From Bacterioplanes sp. (lineage in GTDB: Bacteria > Pseudomonadota > Gammaproteobacteria > Pseudomonadales > Oceanobacteraceae), in NCBI GenBank assembly GCA_014859445.1, contig JACUUC010000011.1:22254-86253 (forward strand): 64,000 bases of DNA, read 5' to 3'. The translations under genes were made by a program, and so were the position numbers. The notes beneath the pieces are model-generated. The model made no database searches. It was given only the letters and a program-made list of their open reading frames with translations, and was not told where the DNA came from. Every line of letters starts with the position of its first letter. Within the stretch, counting starts at the first letter, position 1. Below, one piece after another: positions 57,625-64,000 of this stretch.

Positions 57625-58879
57625 TACGAAGACCACGATTAATGAACTCGGCGACATTCACGCCAAATGCACCACTGCGATAAACACCGATTGGCGTGTA
57701 CGCTTGACCACGGTCATCCATGGGATCATAAGCGAGATTGATAATACGTTCAGGTTGAGGCTGTTTATTGGGATCAAGTACTAAGATCACTCGTGGTTTT
57801 AACTTAAAATCCTTATCCGCTGACAAAATAATACCGACCTCGCCGTTGCTCATTTCCAACAAGTAACCGGGTGGATACATACCAATCATGGTGATGAATT
57901 TGCGTACCAATTCGTCATCGAATTGTGTGCCACGATTTTTATTCAATATCCGCATGGCATCCAATGACGACATACCGCGTTTATAGCAGCGGTCACTGGT
58001 CATGGCATCATAGGCATCAACAATGGTAACGATACGAGTAAATAAAGAGAGTTTACTGCTATCCAATCCCCGTGGATAACCCTTACCATCCAAACGCTCA
58101 TGATGGTTATAGGCAACATCAACGGCACCAGGGTATATATCAGAACGTCCCATCAATAGCTGTTTTGCGTAAGTCGTGTGGCGCGCCATTTCGGCAAACT
58201 CATTTGGGTCCAACCGACCCGGTTTATTTAATATCTCACTGGGCACTTTCATTTTTCCGATGTCATGCATCAGACCGCACATGCCCAAGTTTTCTAACTC
58301 GTAAGGAGCGAGATCCACTTGCTGACCCAGCGCAATGGCCAGTAAACAGACATTAACGGAGTGCTCTGCAGTGTACTCATCTTGGTGCTTTAACCGGGTC
58401 AGCCATAACATGGCATTTGGGTTATCAATCACTCGACTCACGCACTCTTTAACGGTTTGCTGCGCGGCCTTAAAATTCATCGCCTGGCCAAGATGGGCGC
58501 TGGCAAATAACTCTTTCACCTGCAGCTTTGCCGAGCGGTAGGTTCGATTGGCTTGAGTTAGCTGTTGCGCCATTTCACGTTTTTCAACAAACCGTGATAC
58601 CTGCTTAATCGGTGCCGCGTTAGGCTTGTCGATGGCTTGCCAATGCTCTTCAATAACTTCGACATACACCCACTGACAGACGTCCTGCACCATCTGAATG
58701 TCAAATTCGTCTTCGAGTAAAAAGCCTTGAAATAGAAAAGGCGAATCTTCCCAAGGTCGATCCAGTTCAACAACGTGCATACCTACGGTCAAATCGGACA
58801 CAGCGATCTGCTGTCTCGTTGGTTTTTTACTGACCCGATACGAAACGCCATTGCGTACTTTTGTTATGCTTCGATTCAT
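57602..58879 (-). CDS. HD-GYP cyclic-di-GMP phosphodiesterase
   Basis: The 425-residue protein has an N-terminal DUF3391 domain (about 25-85, VGMHVVELDRPW) and a canonical HD-GYP domain (about 165-350). All signature residues are present: H173 in AEHSVNV, H205-D206 in LMHDIGKM, HHE at 259-261 and GYP at 267-269. The family hydrolyses cyclic-di-GMP to pGpG or GMP. No receiver domain or membrane helix is seen, so it is probably a soluble enzyme with DUF3391 as its regulator. It lies 109 bases downstream of the RNase J-like gene. Confidence 0.92.
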   Translation of the reverse strand: MNRSITKVRNGVSYRVSKKPTRQQIAVSDLTVGMHVVELDRPWEDSPFLFQGFLLEDEFDIQMVQDVCQWVYVEVIEEHWQAIDKPNAAPIKQVSRFVEKREMAQQLTQANRTYRSAKLQVKELFASAHLGQAMNFKAAQQTVKECVSRVIDNPNAMLWLTRLKHQDEYTAEHSVNVCLLAIALGQQVDLAPYELENLGMCGLMHDIGKMKVPSEILNKPGRLDPNEFAEMARHTTYAKQLLMGRSDIYPGAVDVAYNHHERLDGKGYPRGLDSSKLSLFTRIVTIVDAYDAMTSDRCYKRGMSSLDAMRILNKNRGTQFDDELVRKFITMIGMYPPGYLLEMSNGEVGIILSADKDFKLKPRVILVLDPNKQPQPERIINLAYDPMDDRGQAYTPIGVYRSGAFGVNVAEFINRGLRIQGNDAL

Positions 58880-58988
58880 TCAATATTCCCAACAAGGCAT
58901 ACCATTAAGTATAGTTCATCGCTTTATTTTTATCTGTGAAGAAGCGTGAGTAACTCGAGCATGCCAAAGCAACATTGTGTAATCATTC

Positions 58989-60368
58989 TTACAGTGCTCG
59001 CAGTCGGCCTTTTTCCCAACCCAAACGACCTGTCTGTACTTGTTGACGACGAATTCCAGGCACTGGAGCCAGTAGATACGCATCGCCGTTACGGCCCAAT
59101 AGCGTCTGTGCAATACCTATCGACTTCACCAAACCAGCATGGGCGACGAGATGATGTCTCTCACCGTGCACAGGAATAGCGATTTCGGGTTTTATCCAGC
59201 CATATAGGGTTTCCAGTTCTTGTTGAGAGGGATGACCAGAGGCATGAATCGGCAGAGCAGCGTCCTCGGCCGTGATCACCTCAACACCGCGAGCCTGAAG
59301 CTGGCTGATAAGCTGTGCAATACTGTCTTCGTTGCCAGGAATGGCGCGCGCACTAAAAATAACACGATCACCGGGATCGAGATCGAAATCGGGATGAGTA
59401 CCCGCTGCTAAGCGGCGCAAGGCGGTTCTCGGCTCACCTTGACTGCCGGTTGCGACAGCCAATACTTCATGTCGAGGTAAATACCCCAGATGATTCGACT
59501 CGACAACACCCGCCGAGTAGGGCCACAAATGAGAACGTTTGGCGCATTGAAACATGGTACGTAATGATCGGCCATACAACGCCATATAACGGCCACAATC
59601 ATCCGCAATATGAGACAGTGTCAATAACCGAGCAATATTGCTACCAAAACAAGCAACGATAACGCGTCCTGAGGCGGACTCAATATAGTGTCTTAAGCCA
59701 TCGTACAGATCACCTTCCGACGCAGAATGACCACTGACATCCGCATTGGTTGAATCGCAAATCATCGCTCTAACACCGTCCTTGGCAAGCTGCTGAAATC
59801 GTTCGGCCTGATAATGGTGTCCAACCATAGGCTGCGGATCCAACTTCCAATCGCCCGTGTGAAAGACATTGCCGGCCGTCGTCCGAATCATCAATGCATT
59901 GGCATCAGGAACCGAGTGTGTGATTGCCAACCATTCCACGTTGAAAGACCCCATCTGTACACGCTCACCGGTTTCCACCACAACCAAGGCAACCTGTGCC
60001 AACAAACCCTGTTCTTGCAATTTCTTTTTCAGAACTTCGGCGGTAAAACGCGTGCAATAAATCGGACAGCGCAGTTGTCGCCACAAATACGGTACGGCAC
60101 CCAGATGATCTTCATGGGCATGAGTGATCACCAAACCAACCAACGATTCTCTCTGCCGAGCAATAAACTCTGGATTGGGCATTTGTATATCTGGCTCACC
60201 ACTCTGATGAATACGACCATCAGCACAGACCCGACCGGGGCGAGCAAAGGTAACACCACAATCCACCATCAGCCATTGATTGTCATGACCATAGAGATTC
60301 ATGTTCATGCCAATTTCACCCGTGCCACCGAGCGGCAAAAAAATAAGATCGTGCTGTGAGGTATTCAT
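58989..60368 (-). CDS. RNase J-like metallo-beta-lactamase ribonuclease
   Basis: The 459-residue protein has the beta-lactamase fold with the zinc motif HAHEDHLG (H83, H85, D87, H88), further ligands in HTGDWKLDP, and the beta-CASP signatures ATGSQGEPRTAL, SARAIPGNE, IHASGHPSQQEL and PVHGE. These match RNase J. It is about 100 residues shorter than Bacillus RNase J1 (555) and lacks the C-terminal dimerisation domain. RNase J is scattered in gammaproteobacteria, which usually rely on RNase E. The ATG at 60368 is chosen because the longer frame would translate through the azoR terminator. Substrates unknown. Confidence 0.85.
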   Translation of the reverse strand: MNTSQHDLIFLPLGGTGEIGMNMNLYGHDNQWLMVDCGVTFARPGRVCADGRIHQSGEPDIQMPNPEFIARQRESLVGLVITHAHEDHLGAVPYLWRQLRCPIYCTRFTAEVLKKKLQEQGLLAQVALVVVETGERVQMGSFNVEWLAITHSVPDANALMIRTTAGNVFHTGDWKLDPQPMVGHHYQAERFQQLAKDGVRAMICDSTNADVSGHSASEGDLYDGLRHYIESASGRVIVACFGSNIARLLTLSHIADDCGRYMALYGRSLRTMFQCAKRSHLWPYSAGVVESNHLGYLPRHEVLAVATGSQGEPRTALRRLAAGTHPDFDLDPGDRVIFSARAIPGNEDSIAQLISQLQARGVEVITAEDAALPIHASGHPSQQELETLYGWIKPEIAIPVHGERHHLVAHAGLVKSIGIAQTLLGRNGDAYLLAPVPGIRRQQVQTGRLGWEKGRLRAL

Positions 60369-60388
60369 TGTGGGCAAATCCAATACAC

Positions 60389-60416
60389 AAAAAAGGCCAG
60401 CAACGTTGCTGACCTT
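60389..60416 (-). terminator. rho-independent terminator of azoR
   Basis: On the minus strand AAGGTCAGCAA and TTGCTGGCCTT pair with one G-U across a very small loop, followed by TTTT. It sits between azoR and the RNase J-like gene. Confidence 0.8.
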
Positions 60417-60453
60417 CATTTAGCCACTTCGTTTACCGTCAGGCAAACAGGAA

Positions 60454-61059
60454 TTACGCTACAGGAAGCGTTGCAATGCGGTTAGCGGCATCGGCTAACG
60501 CCTGCTGCTTCACCTCATCCCCCATATTCAACCCTTCGGCATACACATGATGAATATCCGTCAGTCCGATGAAATTGAATAACGTAGTCAAAAACGGCGT
60601 TTGTGAATCCGCAGCGGTGCCTTGATACTGTCCGCCGCGAGCAAATAACAAAAACACAGGCTTGTTATTTACGAGACCAACAGGCCCATTTTCCGTGTAT
60701 TGGAAAGTCACACCAGCTCGGGCAAGGTAATCAAAGTACGACTTTAATTGCGCAGGAATCGCAAAGTTGTACATAGGAACGCCCATCACAATCGCATCCG
60801 CCGTCATCACTTCATCAATGATGGCATCGGCATAATCCACCACGGCTTGCTGTTCATTAGTGCGATCTGATGCGGCGGTCATGATCGCCGTTAAACGTTC
60901 GCCATCTAGATAAGGCGGCGTATCAACAGACAAGTCACGGACAACGATGTTGCCGTTTGGATTGGCTTGCTGCCAACGTTGTATAACCTGTTCCGCCATG
61001 ACGCTAGATTGGCCATGATCCCCAAAAATACTGCTTTTGACATAAAGTAACGTTGCCAT
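60454..61059 (-). CDS. azoR: FMN-dependent NADH-azoreductase / quinone reductase
   Basis: The 201-residue flavodoxin-like protein matches E. coli AzoR (201). It reduces quinones and azo compounds with NADH in a two-electron step. FMN-binding parts are KSSIFGDHGQSSVMAE, PMYNFAIPAQLKSYFDYLAR and FLLFARGGQY. GGAG is six bases before the ATG. It ends at a clear terminator and is divergent from the lipoprotein gene. An inverted repeat upstream may be its operator. Confidence 0.95.
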   Translation of the reverse strand: MATLLYVKSSIFGDHGQSSVMAEQVIQRWQQANPNGNIVVRDLSVDTPPYLDGERLTAIMTAASDRTNEQQAVVDYADAIIDEVMTADAIVMGVPMYNFAIPAQLKSYFDYLARAGVTFQYTENGPVGLVNNKPVFLLFARGGQYQGTAADSQTPFLTTLFNFIGLTDIHHVYAEGLNMGDEVKQQALADAANRIATLPVA

Positions 61060-61141
61060 GATGATCTCCGGTGTTTGCTGAAGTTGATGTCATCATAACG
61101 ACAAATAAAATAGAAAAAATAGCAAAAAAACGAATCAACCA

Positions 61142-61156
61142 TTCTATTATATAGAA
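61142..61156. promoter_or_regulatory. inverted repeat in the azoR/lipoprotein divergent region
   Basis: TTCTAT and ATAGAA flank TAT, a perfect 6-3-6 palindrome in an A/T-rich tract about 83 bases before azoR. It resembles the operator of a dimeric regulator; none is encoded nearby. Confidence 0.4.
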
Positions 61157-61200
61157 AGCTTCTGACATCGCTTAACCGCATAGGCAGCCTCTCATCCGAT

Positions 61201-61209
61201 TGCTACAAT
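61201..61209 (+). promoter_or_regulatory. candidate extended -10 promoter of the lipoprotein gene
   Basis: TGCTACAAT, identical to the ilvD element, ends 35 bases before the GTG start. There is no good -35. Confidence 0.45.
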
Positions 61210-61243
61210 GACATGCGTATCAATCTTTATAAGGATCTGTCTT

Positions 61244-62191
61244 GTGAACCATCACTTCCTGTTTCATCTCAGTGTGCTAATCTTGCTTCTGAGTGTCACG
61301 GCTTGCACAAGTACTCCGAAGACCAACCCAGACATTTTCAATGAAATCTCTCGGGCCACGGAAGTCAGCTACGAAAATGATGCAGAAAAAGCACTGGCCG
61401 AAGCAGAAGCCACGTTCCGACAAGCGCAATCCGAAACCCTAGATTTCTTCTCGCCGCGTACCTATTTACGCATTGAATCGGAAGTAAAAGAGGCGCGACA
61501 AGCCAATGTTGAAGGCGATACCGGTCGCATTCAAATCGCAAGTCAACAAGCCTCGATTCTGTTACAAGATGGATTAAGAACAAAACAAAACGTGACGGAG
61601 CGACTGCAACAACCATTAGCCCACAAACAAGCATTGGATCAGATTAAAGCCGCCAATGTTTCAAGAGACTCGTATCGTGACATCATGCACAGTTTACAAC
61701 AACAGATTGCGCGTATTGAGCAAGGCGAAGGCGTGACAACAGCAGAGATTGACTCTTTGCTGGAGCGGATGCAGTGGTTGGAAATACATACCGTGCTAAC
61801 GGTACATTGGCAACCGGCTGAACGTGCCTTGGCACAAGCGAAATCGGAAAAAGCACAACGCTTTGCCCCAAAAACATTTCAGCAAGCCAGCGTGATCGTC
61901 AACTCAGCCGAAAAAGCCATTCGTGAACAATATCAAGACATCGAAGTCGTCACTCAACTTGGACAAGCGGCATTACGAGGGGCTCAACAGGCGTTGTTTA
62001 TTGCACGAGAATCACGCCTGCTAGAAAATGCGACCCCCAGTAGTGCTGAAGCCTTTGTATTGCGCATACAAAACTATTTATTCGATATCGCTCAGACACT
62101 GGATGGGATGGATGTCAGACACCTATCACTGCAAGATCAGTCTCTCGCGATACAGCAACGCTTAGAGGAGCGTCTGCAGCCGAACCGTTAA
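61244..62191 (+). CDS. coiled-coil lipoprotein of unknown function
   Basis: From the GTG at 61244 (AAGGA eight bases upstream) the protein has 315 residues. It starts with a lipoprotein signal (hydrophobic run then SVTACTS, lipidated cysteine about residue 21). The rest is almost wholly helical and rich in A, Q, E and R, with heptad-like stretches such as AEKALAEAEATFRQAQSE and AERALAQAKSEKAQRFAPKTFQQA. The repeated pattern (pairs of helices around AP.T.QQA) suggests a DUF4398-like envelope lipoprotein, but I am not certain. An in-frame ATG 12 codons upstream lacks a site. It ends four bases inside hinT on the opposite strand. Confidence 0.75.
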   Translation: MNHHFLFHLSVLILLLSVTACTSTPKTNPDIFNEISRATEVSYENDAEKALAEAEATFRQAQSETLDFFSPRTYLRIESEVKEARQANVEGDTGRIQIASQQASILLQDGLRTKQNVTERLQQPLAHKQALDQIKAANVSRDSYRDIMHSLQQQIARIEQGEGVTTAEIDSLLERMQWLEIHTVLTVHWQPAERALAQAKSEKAQRFAPKTFQQASVIVNSAEKAIREQYQDIEVVTQLGQAALRGAQQALFIARESRLLENATPSSAEAFVLRIQNYLFDIAQTLDGMDVRHLSLQDQSLAIQQRLEERLQPNR

Positions 62192-62532
62192 CCCGGAGGC
62201 CAACTCAGACTCCGACCACCAATGATGTGTAGATGAAGATGGAATACGGACTGACCAGCACCTTCTCCATTATTCACGACCAAACGATAAGCGTCACCAA
62301 ACCCTTGTGCGTCGGCCACTTTACTGGCCGTTAGCATAAGGTGACCTAACAGCGACTGATCATCGGACTCGGCATCACACAATCGTGCAATTGGTTTACG
62401 TGGTATCAACAGAATATGCATCGGTGCGGCAGGAAACATGTCCTTAAATGCCATGCAGTGATCGTCTTCATAAACGATATTTGCTGGCACATCGCCACGC
62501 AAAATTTTGCCAAAAATGGTATCTTCAGACAT
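62188..62532 (-). CDS. hinT: HIT-family purine nucleoside phosphoramidase HinT
   Basis: The 114-residue protein has the histidine triad HLHLHIIGG and the N-terminal IFGKILRGDVPA. HinT hydrolyses AMP-lysine-type phosphoramidates and aminoacyl-adenylates. The length equals E. coli HinT (119) within a few residues. AAGGAG is six bases before the ATG at 62532; the ATG two codons upstream abuts that site and is unlikely. It follows the REC-REC-GGDEF gene on the same strand. Confidence 0.95.
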   Translation of the reverse strand: MSEDTIFGKILRGDVPANIVYEDDHCMAFKDMFPAAPMHILLIPRKPIARLCDAESDDQSLLGHLMLTASKVADAQGFGDAYRLVVNNGEGAGQSVFHLHLHIIGGRSLSWPPG

Positions 62533-62595
62533 TGTCATCTCCTTGTTAAAACAAGACGATAAGCAACTTCGTCACATCTGGCAATGGTTATAACG

Positions 62596-63867
62596 TCATA
62601 TGGACGAATCCTCGATTGTATCGGTCATAACCATGTCGCGTCCGGCATCCTTAGCGGCATACAGCGCTTTATCGGCACGCGCCATCACGCGATCCAACGA
62701 ATCAAGATCTGTTTGTTGTGTGACTCCCGCACTGAACGTAACACGAATGTACTCATCCTCAGTCACCATGAATATCTGATTCGCTAAGTAGCTACGGAAT
62801 TGATCTAACAATGCCAATGTACGACACTCGTCTAATCCGGAAAAGATAATCGCAAATTCCTCACCGCCAATTCTAGCAAGCGTAAAACGCTCAAAAACAG
62901 ACGTTAGGTATTCAGCCAACTGGATCAACACACGATCGCCAGCCTCATGACCATACTCATCATTAATCTGTTTAAAATAATCAATGTCGAGTAATGCTAA
63001 GGTTAGCGGTGTTTGACTACGGCGACACTTATCGACCAACAATTCACCCTCTTCCATGAAATAGCGGCGATTGTACAGATGAGTCAGGTAATCTCGTGTT
63101 GCACGCTGGTCTAGCTCAATCATCTGCTCTAACGCATCAACGGTATTGGTAACACGACAAATAAACTCTTCTTGAGCAAACGGTTTCTGTAAATAATCAT
63201 TGGCGCCCGTTTTGATAAATCGCACGGATAGTTGATGCTCCGTTTGCCCCGATAAACCAATAATGGCTAATGGTCGCTTATCAAAGTCATGGCGTACTTG
63301 TTGCACAAACTGAATTCCGTTTTTACCTGGCATATTGTAATCAATAATCACAAGTTTAATGTCATCATGCTTGCCAAGCTGGTGTAATCCTTCATCGGCT
63401 GAGGCGGCTTCAACGACCTGAAATTGATAGAGTGCTAGGTATTGTGAAACCGCTTGCCTTGCCGTTGAGGAGTCATCGACGACCAAGGCCTTAATGGATC
63501 GATTTCGCGTTAAGCGTTTCAGTGTTCGTACAGCATATTGATAGGAGAAACGGTTTTCCTTTAACACGTAATCCGCGACGCCCATGGACAATAGCTGTTG
63601 ACGTAATTCTTCACCGGCACTACCAGTCAATACGATAGTTGGAACGCCGTGCGACAACATAGCACTGACCATTTCACCATCGGGAGCATCGGGTAAATTG
63701 CGATCAATAATGCATGCCAATAACGTGTCTTTATGGCGTTCATAGAGCGCCAAGCCTGTCGCCATAGAGTCAGCAAAATACACATTATCCAAATTCTCTT
63801 GTTGGACAACGTGCTGAATAATCTTTTGTACCATCGGACTGTCTTCAACGATCAAATACGAATGCAT
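62596..63867 (-). CDS. REC-REC-GGDEF diguanylate cyclase
   Basis: The 423-residue soluble protein has two receiver domains in tandem. The first has D55 in IIDRNLPD, the second VVDDSS with phosphoacceptor D176 in VIIDYNMPG and K228 in LQKPF. A GGDEF domain follows (about 255-423) with an intact cyclase motif RIGGEEF (334-338). The RxxD inhibitory site is absent (ERFTLARI precedes the motif), so product inhibition of that kind is unlikely. It resembles PleD-like regulators. No histidine kinase is adjacent, so its phosphodonor is elsewhere. It lies 63 bases upstream of hinT. Confidence 0.92.
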   Translation of the reverse strand: MHSYLIVEDSPMVQKIIQHVVQQENLDNVYFADSMATGLALYERHKDTLLACIIDRNLPDAPDGEMVSAMLSHGVPTIVLTGSAGEELRQQLLSMGVADYVLKENRFSYQYAVRTLKRLTRNRSIKALVVDDSSTARQAVSQYLALYQFQVVEAASADEGLHQLGKHDDIKLVIIDYNMPGKNGIQFVQQVRHDFDKRPLAIIGLSGQTEHQLSVRFIKTGANDYLQKPFAQEEFICRVTNTVDALEQMIELDQRATRDYLTHLYNRRYFMEEGELLVDKCRRSQTPLTLALLDIDYFKQINDEYGHEAGDRVLIQLAEYLTSVFERFTLARIGGEEFAIIFSGLDECRTLALLDQFRSYLANQIFMVTEDEYIRVTFSAGVTQQTDLDSLDRVMARADKALYAAKDAGRDMVMTDTIEDSSI

Positions 63868-63951
63868 ACAACCTCCACAACGATGCTATCAGTGTAGACC
63901 ACATTCAATGACGTCGGTGAGTCGATCAATAGAACAAGCAACATAAACGCC

Positions 63952-63994
63952 TAAAAACGAGAAAACCCCTGACTGCGTTAGCAATCAGGGGTTT
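63952..63994 (-). terminator. terminator of a minus-strand gene beyond the right edge
   Basis: AAACCCCTGA (63963-63972) pairs with TCAGGGGTTT (63985-63994). On the minus strand it is followed by TTTTCTCGTTTTT. The gene it closes lies outside the window. Confidence 0.75.
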
Positions 63995-64000
63995 AGGATA

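Overview
The window reads as chromosomal core DNA from a motile, piliated marine-type gammaproteobacterium, probably near the Oceanospirillales/Pseudomonadales. Three things suggest this. The block ponA/mrcA - pilMNOPQ - aroK - aroB - damX - gltB - gltD - hemE follows the order known from Pseudomonas. The flagellar stator genes sit beside xseB-ispA-dxs and resemble the sodium-type PomAB. A complete Mrp (Mnh) sodium/proton antiporter operon is present. Genus and species cannot be fixed from the sequence alone. I see no insertion sequence, integrase, prophage, CRISPR array or restriction system.

Layout. 1-7.4 kb: a partial YugP-like membrane peptidase, ribA, a sensor kinase with a response regulator carrying a degenerate HD-GYP domain, then dxs, ispA and xseB (isoprenoid precursors and exonuclease VII). 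7.6-9.9 kb: pomA, pomB and a PilZ protein, probably one unit. 9.9-14.4 kb: rsmE, a TIGR02647-type small protein, an unknown membrane protein, metY and radA. 14.5-20.3 kb: mnhG-F-E-D-C and a fused mnhAB, all on the minus strand. 20.4-37.7 kb: hemE, an Ig-like lipoprotein that interrupts the conserved block, gltD, gltB, damX, aroB, aroK and pilQPONM. 37.9-43.3 kb: mrcA, a D-2-hydroxyglutarate dehydrogenase-type flavoenzyme and, divergent from it, serA. 43.4-46.4 kb: a large structured palindrome and hisB-hisH-hisA-hisF. 46.5-51.7 kb: a PanM/PanZ-like acetyltransferase, an orphan MlaC, a CHASE8-PAS-GGDEF-EAL protein, mutY, yggX and tRNA-Phe(GAA). 51.7-55.2 kb: a 45-residue membrane protein not expected from longer-ORF calling, an alpha/beta hydrolase, a SPOR-domain protein and argS. 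55.2-64 kb: a 516-base gene-poor stretch with DnaA boxes, ilvD, a canonical HD-GYP protein, a short RNase J-like nuclease, azoR, an unknown lipoprotein, hinT and a REC-REC-GGDEF regulator.

Two themes link the genes. Cyclic-di-GMP signalling recurs: one PilZ protein, a canonical HD-GYP, a degenerate HD-GYP, a GGDEF-EAL and a GGDEF regulator. The PilZ gene is attached to the stator genes and the window also encodes type IV pilus assembly. Sodium cycling is the second theme: the Mrp antiporter would export the sodium that PomAB-type stators consume.

Most of the window is ordinary core genome. I found no convincing new multi-gene system. The best leads are the 106-base branched palindrome downstream of serA, the 45-residue membrane protein with its own terminator, the degenerate HD-GYP regulator, the stator-linked PilZ protein with a helical insertion, the lipoprotein inserted in a conserved block, and the DnaA-box region upstream of ilvD.
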